Shown piece after piece: positions 32,829-42,915 of a stretch of 64,000 bases of DNA. Numbering within the stretch: the stretch's first letter is position 1; each line of letters starts with the position of its first letter. The notes beneath the pieces are model-generated. The model ran no database searches, was not told the DNA's origin, and saw only the letters and a program-made list of their open reading frames with translations. The stretch spans positions 43,993,039 through 44,057,038 of the forward strand of contig OZ020487.1 in NCBI GenBank assembly GCA_963971405.1, in the 5' to 3' direction. Position numbers and translations under genes: made by a program. This DNA comes from Psococerastis gibbosa. Lineage: Eukaryota; Arthropoda; Insecta; Psocodea; Psocidae.

Positions 32829-33019
32829 CTTCTTTTCGGTTAGCTTCTCACAGCGACGCATTTTGCATATCTGGTGGCTTTTGTCGTTCCTACAGGGAGC
32901 ACAGTCCCCACAGTTGTCTTTTCTCTGACAGCCGATACACTCGCCGCATCTTTTCCTCTTCTTCTTAGTCTGTTTCTCCCCTGTGTCAGTGATCATCCCA
33001 TCGCTCGAAAACGAGAACT
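32829..33019 (-). CDS. Tet: Tet coding exon 5, CXXC zinc finger
   Basis: The exon encodes residues 426-489. The acceptor is ttctacgcag|AGTTCTCG and the donor is GAAAAGAAG|gtaagt. Entry is phase 1 and exit is phase 0. The finger reads KRKRCGECIGCQRKDNCGDC then APCRNDKSHQICKMRRCEKL. All eight zinc-binding cysteines are present (about residues 450, 453, 456, 462, 465, 468, 477, 482). The spacing and the SHQIC..R.CE block match vertebrate TET1/TET3 and CXXC4/5, and the KFGG motif of the DNMT1/KDM2/MLL class is absent. This class is known to bind CpG-containing DNA. A Lys-rich stretch precedes the first cysteine. This exon is the firm basis for naming the gene; CXXC4/5 would be the alternative, but arthropods usually carry this finger in Tet. 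Confidence 0.93.
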
Positions 33020-34628
33020 CTGCGTAGAAGGAAACCAATGTTAGACCCCATCTTTTATTAGAATCGCTGGATCGGTTTAGCAATAAGACCTGGTACACAT
33101 GGGCGATTCTCGTAGTCGTGATTTACCGACTTCTTTTCCATTGTAGCCATGGAGCTAGCAGAAGATTTCTTGACGATTTCGCAAGCTGGCGTAAAGCATG
33201 AAAGTGCACGGGTTGACACGCCAGATCATAGAAATCTTCTGAATTAGACTCTGTATGTTTGCACCGACCATTCACAAAGCCTCTATAACCCTACAATCAA
33301 AAATACGTCGACAGCGAGAACCGTCCGTGAGTACCGGGCCTAAGGATGAGCTACAGGCGCTACAGCATGTGGGGGAAGAAAGAACAGTTATGGCAATTCG
33401 GAGAGCTGGACAGATCAGAGACATTTGGAAGGACGCTGGGCTGATGGATCCAAGATGTTGCCTATATCACGATGGCACGGATGAATTTTGATAATTTATT
33501 TATTGACAAAGACCCAGATCAAATATCTAGTGCGTTAAATCATTTATGAGCTATGTATTGTTAAGATTTTGTAAAAGTTGCTATGAATGTTCTACAAGGT
33601 GCACAATTCTTCTGCTGGTCTGGGTGAGGGTAGCAAAGAAGGGAATGATGGCCAAGTCCTGACTAAAGATCTAATAATGTAATTTTTGGATAACTACAAG
33701 TGATTTTAAATATTACTGATGAAAAGTCCCACCCCACACTTGGATACCTTGAAGCTAATCTAGATTCACAATGTGAGTGGTATAGTGGGATTAAAACATT
33801 TTTTTTCCAGTCCGTGCGGACTTAAACGGGGGTAGAAGGGAGGGTTTCAAAAATAAGAAGAATAGCGGAGATGATGCGAGGATTAAAGATTAGAGGTGAA
33901 AAGGTGAAAAATCAATAGACAACTGACATTTGGCGCGGACCAAGTTCCCCATTCCCAGAGTAGCAAAATAAAACAGCAAAACAGTTATGTTCATTTATTC
34001 TATTGAGTTTTTTTCGTGCTAGGACCTATGGCTGCAGAATGCCACACTGCTTCACAGTGCAGACTCCATTCCCGATGGCATTTTTGTTCTGGCTTTGACA
34101 TCATGATCTATGACAGCCGTTTATAATGATATATATGAGGTGTAGCCAAAAATAAGAAAAATCCTGCATGCTGGTAGACGGCTGGATGCCCCGTCGACCT
34201 TAGCCAATGGTTCAATTTATCGTATTTTAGTCACACCGGACTTCACTCTTGAGTCAACAATCTCAAAGGCAGTGGAGTAAAAAGTAAAAAGCGGAAACTT
34301 CGATAATTATTTTCTAGCCAATACCGGCTAACTTTTTTTAGGTTTGGAGTTTCAGAATTTTCCAGAACATTTTTCCGGGGCCGAGACCCAAATCTGACAT
34401 GATAGTTCACTTAGGATCAAAGAGATCACTTAGATCAGCCCCTGGTAAGAGTCATGGGTGAAAAACATACGCTTAAGAGCGATTTCATTATAGTTTTTGT
34501 AAATGCCACCTCCAGATAGAAAAACAACATCGTAGGACATGCATGTCGGGTGTCATAAGGGTAAGATAAATGGACAAAGGTTAAAATAGTTGGCAAAGAT
34601 TCAGCACGTCAGCGTGGGGCTGACTCAC
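33020..34628. other. Tet intron 4, distal part
   Basis: Non-coding. A plus-strand frame at 33255-33491 has a LINE-like string (HVGEERTVMAIRRAGQIRD) but is too weak to call. Confidence 0.45.
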
Positions 34629-34735
34629 CTCCATTGCCCATGTGGCTGGGCGTCATCGGACCTTCGAAGCCGGCTGAGCTGGAGGCATGGCGCCAACGCT
34701 ACATTTGGAAGCTCGCATTTTGCGTCCAGTTGATT
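34629..34735 (-). pseudogene. Tet exon 4 copy C: decayed duplicate with possible 45-nt microexon
   Basis: On the minus strand this matches the 3' part of exon 4, including the KMRAS start and the final block. About 60 nt of the middle is missing and the long frame is stopped. The last 45 nt (34673-34629) are different. They follow a usable AG (ccagctcag), are open, and end in an intact donor (GGAG|gtgagt). They enter and leave in phase 1 and would encode AGFEGPMTPSHMGNG. Twenty-five consecutive bases there are identical to exon 4. It is therefore either a dead exon with a well-preserved end or an alternative microexon. Confidence 0.6.
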
Positions 34736-35392
34736 TCATTGGACGTTTAGGTCTGTTTGCAAATAAGTGCTTATTTATTTATCTATAGAGAACTAGACTA
34801 GAATCGAATCGTCATTTTTTTAGCCTAGACGTTGGAGGAAGAACTTTCCAAGAGAGCAGGGGCCCTGGAAGATGATAAGGCTGAAATCTTGAATTTGAGG
34901 CATCACAACGAACCGAACGCACAAGTACAAAAAGGTGTGTTTCGAGGGAATTTACCTATTTTTGAAGCCCTTCAAATACCACTCTACTTAGCAGATGCGT
35001 TGCTGACCAGTACTATCCAAATAGAGTAGGGGCTGTGAAGAAGATGCAGCTGGAATCATGCATTTGAGTAACTGGGTACACTCGGCTGGTGCCTGGTAGA
35101 GGGTCGAAGTTCAAGAATCCACGTAAACTGAAATATTTTCAGCTGAGGTTGGGTCCACCTAAACCTCATAATAACTTACCTTTGTCTCGGGTAAATCAAC
35201 ATTGCGGGAGACACAAATCGTAAATCGTTTTTATTGGACACTCCGCAACACAACCACAACCACAATCATCTTCCTTAGGCGTCGAACACCGTCGAGTACC
35301 GACCCATTCATAATAATTGAGACAGCTTCACATGCAAGACTAAAAAGGCGGTTCACGGGCCACAATATAAGCAACCATCAGGCATCGTTGCC

Positions 35393-35520
35393 CGAATGGC
35401 TGGGCGTCATGGAAACTTTGAAGCCCGCTCTACTGGAGACAGCAGCGACCCACCCGACTCCACGATCACGGCGCTGTCGCACTCGCTTGAACTGTCCAGA
35501 CATTGTCTAGTTGGTTGAGA
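35393..35520 (-). pseudogene. Tet exon 4 copy B: decayed duplicate
   Basis: On the minus strand the sequence aligns to exon 4 from the LESSNESD block (here LDSSSECDSAVIVESGG) to the end. A 4-nt gap relative to exon 4 breaks the frame. The donor site is lost: GAAG|gtgag corresponds to GATGcctga. It lies about 110 bp from the end of exon 4 and is the closer of two extra copies in intron 4. It is probably not spliced. Confidence 0.6.
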
Positions 35521-35632
35521 ACAAGATAATGATACTGAAGATTCGACATAGACGTACCTCCAAGCCTTCACTGACAAGAGAAAAAGCGCGATTGCCGGCA
35601 TATCACCACCCTCAGCAATAAACATAACTCAC

Positions 35633-35905
35633 CTTCATTGCCCATGTGGCTGGGCGTCATGGGACTCTTGAAGCCCGCAGTGCTGGACACCGCAGCAACT
35701 TGTCCACTCGACTCCACGGACATGGCACCATCGCTTTCGTTTGAGCTTTCCAGGCTGGAAGCGCGCATTTTCCGCCGCTCCTTCTTTCTTCCATCTATTC
35801 CCCGTGGTGGGCTGTCGAGACTGAATTTGGTCTCCATATGGTGACCCTGAGATAGGAGTGAGTTCTGGAAATGTGGATGATGGATTTGCGTCAAGCCGGG
35901 ATGAT
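35633..35905 (-). CDS. Tet: Tet coding exon 4 (273 nt)
   Basis: The exon encodes about residues 335-425, from HHPGLTQIHHPHFQN to KSPMTPSHMGNE. The acceptor follows a clear T-rich tract (tttttttcag|ATCATC) and the donor is GAAG|gtgagt-like; both are phase 1. It contains a basic run, GRKKERRKMR, that could be a nuclear localisation signal, then a Ser-rich acidic stretch (ASSLESSNESDGAMSVESSG). The last part of this exon is duplicated twice downstream in intron 4 (35393-35520 and 34629-34735). The same peptide ending, MTPSHMGN, is kept in the second copy. Confidence 0.85.
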
Positions 35906-36181
35906 CTGAAAAAAATGTGGAATTTTGTAATATTTCTTCCCTAGCATTTTCGACATTTCGCTGTAAGTAAAGTCTAATGCAGTTAGTATTACTGTTGTTA
36001 GCTATATGGGAAGTAAGGAATGTGCTGTACTGTACGGAGCTAGAAAAGTACATTCCGCGAAAAGTTATAAGATATTAGAGTACCCAAGTACGGTGACATT
36101 GAATTCTGTAAGTGTAAAGAAAGAAAGAAAATTGTCTGAATTTTCCATTGAGCTAATTAAAGTATAGATCAGAATACTTAC

Positions 36182-36760
36182 GTGAGTTGACGGATTTGAG
36201 TTCTAAAATATTGACGGGCTCCGCTTTGACTACGGTGAGGACGGTAGGCGTTGAGTTCTGGCTAACGACAGTGATGCCTTGCCCACCCGAGGACGTGATG
36301 ATGTGTCCATTGCTCGTCAGGATCTGCGAAGTCGGCGCCAATATATGACTTTGAGGCGCCAAAATTTGCCCCGAGGGCAACAACTGCGCATTGTTCAAAT
36401 GGTATTGAGCATTATTCAGTGTTGTCAGGGTGGTTGCATTGTTGAGAGAGGTGAGCGTGCCGTTGTGGGGCTGCAGTGTAAAGTTTTGCCCCGGCGGACC
36501 TTGGAAGAGGTGGATATGACGTTCGTCGATGAATTGTTGCTGGATAGAGGGGATCTCTCGCGCTTGCACAGGGGCAGGCACGAGAGGGTAGCGGTTATTG
36601 AGGGTATGGAAGCTCGGCAGATTGGGGCTGGGAACCGAAGGAGCTGGGGAACACGCTGCTGGGGTTAGCATTGTTAGGGTAGTTCCTAGGTCTTCACCGC
36701 CTGTAACGTTGAATTGTGACGTGAAAGATGGCAGGTCTGTTTTTACATCAATCCCAGCAC
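36182..36760 (-). CDS. Tet: Tet coding exon 3 (579 nt, Asn/Gln-rich)
   Basis: The exon encodes about residues 142-334. The acceptor is tctgttgcag|GTGCTGGG and the donor is ACTCAC|gtaagtatt; both are good and both are phase 1. The peptide is low in charge and looks like a transactivation or scaffold region. It has three LNNA motifs (SLNNATTL, TLNNAQYH, HLNNAQLL), repeated QILAP/HILAP/QILTS units, and ends in VKAEPVNILELKSVNS. The VKAEP piece resembles a SUMOylation consensus (psi-K-x-E), which is an inference. No enzymatic domain is present. The longer open frame that runs upstream of the acceptor is intronic. Confidence 0.85.
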
Positions 36761-37214
36761 CTGCAACAGAGAAGGCACGTAAAGAGATTGATAGCGAAGT
36801 CCATACGAGCATGCCGGGAATTGATCAACTGTAGGTTTCTCCAGTGCTGAGTTATCCCTCACATAATTAATAAAAAAGGAATATTCACCTTCTTCTGGGT
36901 TGGTGCTTGTAGAGCGCATGCGACCAAATGACGAAATCCACGCATACATGTTTTTGCTACGAGCAAGACGCAGGCGTCTGCAATGGCTCGAATTGATTGA
37001 GATTGGTCAATTGGTGTTACTACGGCCACACCCATAAAACGCAGAAGGCCTTTTCTTCTATCACACCAGGGATAATATATTACCCGTAAGCTAACAACAG
37101 GTAGTCAATGTAGAAAAATATTTGGTGGCATTAGACGAATGTATGTGGACGGTCCACACTTTCTTTTCATGCGAGAATAGTGTTTAAACATCCGAGTATA
37201 TCCAATGGGCTCAA

Positions 37215-37655
37215 TGGTTGAACCCGCTAATTGAAACGCAAGAACGTCAGAGTTGAACAATTGTAGACATACGACAGGCTCTACGATCAACAATTCCTGT
37301 GACACTTAATTTGAAACGACTGAGCTCATCGCTAACCTTCAAATAGAAGCGCAAGGTGAATGTTAGAGTTGAACAATTGTGGACATAGCTATTGATGGCT
37401 CTGCTATCATTATTTTCTGGGACATTAAATTTGAAACGAATGAGCTCATTGGTCGCCTCAAATTGAAACGTAGGAACGTCAGAGTTCAACAATTGTGAGC
37501 AAGGGAGAGATTCTACGATCAATGTTACCTGGGAAATTTAATTTGAAGCCAATAAGCTCATAGGTTACGCGCAAATTGAACGTCAGCGTTGACCAAGTGT
37601 AGACATGCGACAGACTCTACGATCAATATTTCCTGGGAAACTTAATTTGAAGCCT
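37215..37655. repeat. 116-bp tandem repeat in Tet intron 2
   Basis: About 3.7 diverged units are present. The marker GTTGAACAATTGT recurs at about 37252, 37368, 37484 (one change) and 37588 (more diverged), giving spacings of 116, 116 and 104 bp. Each unit also carries TCTACGATCAA and TTAATTTGAA blocks. It sits between Tet exons 2 and 3. Confidence 0.85.
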
Positions 37656-37732
37656 AATTCTGGTGCAGTGCGTCATACCAATTCACTCTATTTGGAGTTC
37701 TGTCTAGGAGGGATAGGACATTCGCTACACCT

Positions 37733-37897
37733 CGCCAAGGATATTTTTTTTAATTTCTGATGCCACCTACCATGTCTTCTTTTGAACGATCAGAGCACGC
37801 CTTGCAGCCGGCATGGATGATTTGAAGTGACCAAGGTGGGCTCTGATTGTTCGAAGAAAGCCGGCAGCTGGTGTCAGAAATTCAAAAAATATCCTTA
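37733..37897. mobile_element. Foldback element in Tet intron 2
   Basis: Inverted ends AAGGATATTTTTTTTAATTT and AAATTCAAAAAATATCCTT are followed inward by the matched blocks CTGATGCCACC and GGTGTCAG. An inner pair around GATCAGAGC and GCTCTGATTGTTCG also folds. This is a roughly 160-bp hairpin, probably a miniature DNA transposon; the family is unknown. Confidence 0.6.
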
Positions 37898-38362
37898 GTG
37901 GGAGCCATCTCTTCTTCTTTTTCATCTAGATTATCATCATCATCTGCCCTCTAAATGCTGCCTGTGTAGCAAATTGGGATCCCTTCGGATCAATTGATTG
38001 TAGAGGTCTTGGCCGGCTGCCAATCCTTTCTGTTAGCTATAAGGTCCAGCTTATTTGCCACTTCGGTTATGGTTTCTTGCATTGAGGTCCTGAGACGCCC
38101 AATAAGACGTTTTCCTTGAGTTTTTGCTTCTGACATGTCTTCAGGTTTCAACGGCGCAGCTAATCCGTACCCATTTTGGTTCTGACAGCCTCCTTGTCAA
38201 CCTCTCTTCGCCCATTCTTGTGAAGTCTAGTTGTTTATTTTTCATGCGCTTTCCTGTGCGCTCCTGCCTCTGTTATCTCCCGTCCCGTCTCTCCTATATA
38301 GAACTCTAATTCACTCTTATGTGGTCTTAAGTGCAAATTGATTGTGATAATTTTTATCGTAC

Positions 38363-38470
38363 CTTCTTTACGTTCCCAGGGTCGATATTGCTGAGGCTGC
38401 GGCACCATTACAGGCATAGGGTCTCCTCTACTGTCGAGGTATCTGCCATCGGTATAGCAGTAGTCCCAAC
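38363..38470 (-). CDS. Tet: Tet coding exon 2 (108 nt)
   Basis: This is a short symmetric exon (phase 1 in, phase 1 out; 36 codons) encoding GWDYCYTDGRYLDSRGD followed by PMPVMVPQPQQYRPWERKEG. The acceptor is gtcgacag|GT and the donor is GAAG|gtacga. The pyrimidine tract before the acceptor is poor, so the acceptor is the weakest call. Support comes from exact phase agreement with exons 1 and 3, and from coding-like composition in an otherwise AT-rich intron. The peptide could be a conserved short motif (WDYCY...). Its length is a multiple of three, so skipping it would keep the frame. Confidence 0.7.
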
Positions 38471-39884
38471 CTGTCGACATATCGATTACAGTGACTATAT
38501 TATCGATTTGAAATCGATAGTTGTTAATAAATTTAAAAAAAACTGTTACAAAACACTCACACTCAAACTGAAAGGATTGCCACGGCAATAATGTGTGGTA
38601 GCTGCTACGAGATAGTTAAAAATAATGTTTTAGTTTTGTTCGAAATTTTAAGATCTGTGCAAATAGCGTGACTTGAATTAATTTTCGAATGTAACTAAGA
38701 ATGAAATGCTCTTGTTAAAACTGTCAAAGTTTGGAACTACTGTCGATACCAGCATACCACAAAGGTAGACGATCCTCCAGAACCTAAGATAGGAAGCAAG
38801 AAAGCTACTACTTGATAGTCATGCAAACAAAATAAAACAGCCAAAAATTAAGTAATTTCTAGGGGCTAAAGTATCTGTATCTTGTAGGTACTTTTGAGAT
38901 AGAATTGAATACATTTGATTTGATTTAAAAAGTAGTGTTACCACAGTCAGAATTTTTTAAATGTTGGCATACAGGTAGGCCTGTTGACCACCCACACGTG
39001 ACAATGGAATATATGCCACATGGTAACTGACTCGAACCAGCTTTAACCAAGTTCTTGACAGAGTCTGCTAATGGGTTTGGTGACGTATTTATATTTAAGC
39101 CCGCATTTCGCTTGTTGATTTTAATGAGATCTCAAGTCTTGGCTTTGAGATGACTAATAAATCACTAGTCTCAGCTATATATCCTACTGAGGACATTTTA
39201 GCAGAAACAACTAAATGACGATTTAAAAATTTCTCATTATCATTGTGATATTAATACTAATAGTTAGAGTAAGTACTAAATAAGTAAGAAGTACTTGCAA
39301 ACGCTTCGTCAACTATTAGTGTTAGCTGACTAATATATGTATCTCGGAGGAAGGCTCACTATACGAACCCAGGCGGCGAGTTACAAACTTAGAATTAATT
39401 ATACGTAGATCCACTAAAGATGTCAAGTTTACATTTTGGGGTGAAAATTCTTTTGTTTCTATGTATAGAGAAACAAGATGCCGAAGATGATGTTGTGGTG
39501 GACGATTCAGACGCCAGTGACTTGCAGAGAAATTCGCCATAGGAACAAATAATTAGTTGGAAAGTCACAGAGTCAACTTCAGAAGATTTTGACACTGGCG
39601 TGAAGCCGACCGGATACCGGTGCACGGGTTTCCCCTCAACAAGCCCAGATCACATCTCAGCGTCAAAAATATTTGGAAGTGCGTTCAGAAATTGACTGTT
39701 TTCTTTTGCAAACAGCCAATGACCCATTTGTTCTTTTGACAAATCCGTGTACACCGGACCTATGATTTTAAAAATATTGAGGCAGGTAATTTGAGTTGAA
39801 AATAAAGAAATTATTGGAATTCTTGTGCAACGGTTTCTACATGATAAAAGAATAAACTTTCAAATTTTGTCTAACATCCAAACT

Positions 39885-40112
39885 TTATTCATAAAAAAGA
39901 CACATATTTTTGAACCTGCCCATAAGCCCGCCAATTTCAAAATGGACGTCACGCTTGCATAAGTTTCAAGAATTCCTTAGACCCTATGCTTAGCCCAGCT
40001 TGCGCCCATCCTTTAGCGGGAAAGCGGCCATCTTGAGAAATTTATGCAAGCGTGATGTCATTTTTATATAATGGCGGGTTTTCAAAAATCAGTGTCTTTT
40101 TTATATAAATAA
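39885..40112. mobile_element. Imperfect foldback in Tet intron 1
   Basis: The arms contain AAAAAAGACAC, TTTTTGAA, GCCCGCC and GACGTCACGCTTGCATAA on the left, matched on the right by TTATGCAAGCGTGATGTCA, GGCGGG, TTCAAAAA and GTGTCTTTTTT. It is a candidate miniature inverted-repeat element of about 225 bp. Confidence 0.6.
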
Positions 40113-40225
40113 CCAGTAAATCTTTGGATTTAAGTCAAAATTTAAAAGTTTCCTTTTCTTAGAGTAATCCATTTCAACCATAAAATTCCAATACCCAAAA
40201 AGAAAAAGAAATTACGAATATTTAC

Positions 40226-40541
40226 CTGGAATTCCCGAAAGCTCCATAATTCTCGTCGAGGAAATACTCTCCGAACTCAAGTATCCATCCGACACCAATC
40301 TGCTGCCGAGCCCCTCGGCGACATCTCCAGCCGTTATCGAACTAAACGGCGGCAGACCACTCGACGAATTTTGCTTCGACTCGCTTGACTCGTCCGCCGA
40401 ATTATAGTTGGGTGGATCCTGCACCGTCGAACTCGGCGTCGGCGGCTGGCTCGGGGGGCTTGAGTAGTTAAGGGTACCACTAAAAGAGGTGGGCCCCGAA
40501 GAAACTTCAGGGCCCGATGTCCCCCCGCCTCCGTCACTCAT
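40226..40541 (-). CDS. Tet: Tet coding exon 1 (start codon exon)
   Basis: The exon encodes residues 1-105 plus one base. It begins MSDGGGGTSGPEVSS and continues through a Ser/Pro/Asn-rich disordered stretch (PPSQPPTPSS, NYNSADESSESKQNSSSG) to MELSGIP. The start is supported by an in-frame TGA a few codons upstream and by the sharp change from GC-rich, codon-like sequence to AT-rich sequence. The context before the ATG (gcattt) is not a strong Kozak match. The exon ends at 40226 with a consensus donor (CCAG|GTAAAT), phase 1. It has no recognised domain. A second open frame on the same strand is a shadow of this exon. Confidence 0.8.
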
Positions 40542-40992
40542 AAATGCACCGCGATGGCACCGTCACGTCTTCACCGCTATATCGTAACATCATATCAAAA
40601 AAACAACCAATTTTTTTTTAACTGCGACTAGAAAATACACTTCGGCTCTGGTATTTAGCAGTAAAAAAGCATACAAAAATACCACGTCTTTATCAAAGAC
40701 ATGATGGCACTAATTTTGTTTTGAGGCACGGAATTTGGTTTTTCTCTAGTTTAAAAAACTTTTTGGTTTAACTTTGAACTTTTGACTGGACGAGTCGGAA
40801 CAGGAAGACGGTGTACCGACAAAAACCGACCGGAAACTCGCGACGAACATCAAAAAAATAACTTCTCTATTCTTTCTCTCACTGATTTAAAATCTGATTT
40901 TTGTTCATAAAAATAAATCAGTCTTTTATTATACGCCGAACCAGAGACGGGGAGTGGTGTATAGACGCGAAAGACGGTATATGAAAATCAAT
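40542..40992 (-). promoter_or_regulatory. Putative Tet 5' UTR and promoter region
   Basis: This stretch lies directly upstream of the Tet start codon and holds no other gene. The part at 40780-40990 is richer in CpG (gtcggaa, ccgaccgg, tcgcgacg, gacgcgaa) than the surrounding AT-rich DNA, which fits a housekeeping-type insect promoter. No clear TATA box or initiator can be assigned. This is inferred from position only. Confidence 0.35.
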
Positions 40993-41159
40993 ATGAAAAT
41001 GTAACGTTTTTGTATCAAAATTTGTACTCCATTTGTTTGTTGTTTCTTTTTTTTCTTTTTTCTTTTTTTCTTGTCAGGGCCTCTTCTTCCTCCGGGGCAG
41101 ATCAATCTGGAAAAAAAATCAATACTGAGCGAAAGTGCCAGATTATGTTTCTACGGATC

Positions 41160-41545
41160 TTATTCTTTAAAAGCCGCTTCTATCGAAGATTGGCGATCAT
41201 CTTGGCAGTTCGGACCTGGGCGACTGCTGCACAGCAGGCGGGATCATGTGAAAGAGTGCTAGAGGCTATTGAAGAAGAGAGACAGCTGGTACCTCATATA
41301 CAAAGTAGAAGAGCGGAATGGGTAGGAAATTTGCTGGGACACGAAATTCCGGGTCTTACCATCATAGACGACACAGTTCAAGGAACCGGCCGAAGAAGGA
41401 ATTCATGGATCAAATGATGGAGGACGTAGGAACTCGAACGTACCAAGAGCTGTAGAGGAAGGTGCAGGACCGAAAGGGCTGGAGGATGTGATAAGCAGAG
41501 AGTTGCTGCCAACCAATCGTTGAGATTGTGACGTCAGAAGATGAT
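41160..41545 (+). mobile_element. LINE 3' end fused to repeat L sequence
   Basis: The part at 41160-41240 is repeat L (TTCTATCGAAGATTGGCGAT). It runs straight into a LINE tail encoding ERQLVPHIQSRRAEWVGNLL, GHEIPGLTIIDDTVQGTGRR and the final GAGAGTTGCTGCCAACCAAT. Same LINE family as 22074, more decayed. Confidence 0.75.
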
Positions 41546-41599
41546 TCATGGATGATGGTGTCGTATAGTAATAAATTTATTATTTATGTGTTGGCACAA

Positions 41600-41800
41600 G
41601 CAAACCAGGATTTTACTTCGGAGGGGGTTATCTGCCACCACCCCCCCCCCCCCGGAAATTTGTAAGAATTTACTTGCAAAAACACACAGTTTTAGTGTTT
41701 TAGAGGGGGGGGGGGGAATTACAAGTGAAACATCAAACTGACCAATGCAATTTTTTTACATTTCGGGGGGGAGGGGCTTCAGCCCCCAAAGCCCCCTCCC
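41600..41800. repeat. G/C-run cluster
   Basis: Runs of C (about 18 at 41639) and G (about 13 at 41705, and 41766) resemble the subterminal runs of the hAT-like MITEs, but no matching termini were identified. Confidence 0.4.
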
Positions 41801-42081
41801 TGGCGACGTGCATGTGTTGGCATGAAGTATACGCCGATGGGAGCGGTGCCCTACTACGGACTTATCCTATTGGGGGTCGGTCGCTTAATGAGACAGTAGT
41901 ACTAGTAGGCTGTTTACAGTCTAGGTAGTAGGTTGGAGCCTGAAGAAGTCGGCTAGGTATCAAGAAAAGCAAAAGGATTGCCATCCAGAGTACGATCTCT
42001 TGGCCACCTGCCAAGTAGCCCAGACAAGAAGCAGTTGAGGGCCTGCCGCTCTGTGACTGCATGTGACTATTAGGTCAACTC

Positions 42082-42364
42082 AAACCGGCCGCCATACCAA
42101 GTTGAATCCAGCGGACCAGAGCAGGTTCAAAGCTGCAGATAACTTGGTCGTGTGCACAGTGCCGGTAGGGAAACATGGTAGGACTCGTCCTGGTCACCTC
42201 CGAACTAATCGTGTGACTTCACTGTGTTTCCCAAGTGGTTCGGAATCCACTATAATCAAGAGGTCCACTGTCGTATGGGCTGGCATAGGACGGTCAAGTG
42301 GGGGTCGCTCTATGGGCCCAAATGAGGCCTAAGTCGTTATTAACCCGACGAACACTACTACTAC
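42082..42364 (+). mobile_element. SINE-C copy with 11-bp target duplication
   Basis: Flanked by TAGGTCAACTC at 42071-42081 and 42365-42375. Body identical in layout to 8215-8498: CCGGCCGCCATACC start, CTACTACT tail. Confidence 0.9.
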
Positions 42365-42630
42365 TAGGTCAACTCGGAACGCTTCTGGCCTCAGGGAAAA
42401 AAAATCCGAGTTCTGCTGTCACTGACCATACGCGCAGTATAAGAAAGAAAGAAAATTGTATTTTCCATATTTTGGGTTTTTGGCCCACTCTTACAATTAA
42501 CCCATAGTTTACCTCTTATAGCATTCTATATTTGGAATGGCATAGTCGGCTGCCTATAAGTGGTATTTATCTATTTAGCTACAACTCTGCCTGTATCTTC
42601 AAAGTAGCTGAGCTTCTGAGTAACACCTTA

Positions 42631-42915
42631 TGGTCATGGACAGATACAGGGGGGGGGGGGGGGGGGAATTTAGTAAATATATTGTAAGCTGATTTATTAC
42701 GATCTAATTTCTCATCACCTTACTCCCATGTTGAATTATTGACTGTATAACGCAGACAAGTTGAAGTTTCAATGCATTATTTATTTATTTAATATTATAT
42801 CCAATACTATATATATTATGTTGACAAATCCAAGATAATTTAATCGATACTACAAGTGTTTGATCCATTTGACCCACAACTACCCCCCCCCCCCTCCAAA
42901 TGGACTGGATACGGT
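42631..42915. mobile_element. hAT-like poly-G MITE, larger and degraded
   Basis: Begins ATGGACAGATACAG then an 18-G run and GAATTTAGTAAATATATTG. Ends with a C-run then CCAAATGGACTGGATACGG. It is a likely relative of 24253 and 52366 with an expanded interior. Confidence 0.5.

Larger units (their letters stand above)
32829..40541 (-). other. Tet: Tet gene, 5' part (coding exons 1-5 with introns)
   Basis: TET proteins are Fe(II)/2-oxoglutarate dioxygenases that oxidise 5-methylcytosine (in insects also linked to 6-methyladenine in DNA and to RNA) in the nucleus. The assignment rests on exon 5, whose CXXC zinc finger matches the TET/CXXC4 subclass. Five exons on the minus strand are joined by GT/AG introns of about 1755, 1602, 276 and 2613 bp, all phase 1. 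The joined length is 1467 nt, or 489 codons, with no stop. The region before the finger is rich in Ser, Pro, Asn and Gln and looks disordered, as is usual for TET N-termini. The catalytic domain (Cys-rich part plus double-stranded beta-helix) is not visible, so the gene continues past 32829 towards position 1. Exon borders are inferred from sequence only; further 5' non-coding or alternative first exons cannot be excluded. Confidence 0.85.

Noticed and set aside
35438-35625. Open minus-strand frame reading into exon 4 copy B as a real exon
   Set aside because: It lacks a donor where exon 4 has one and the frame shifts relative to exon 4, so it is treated as decayed.
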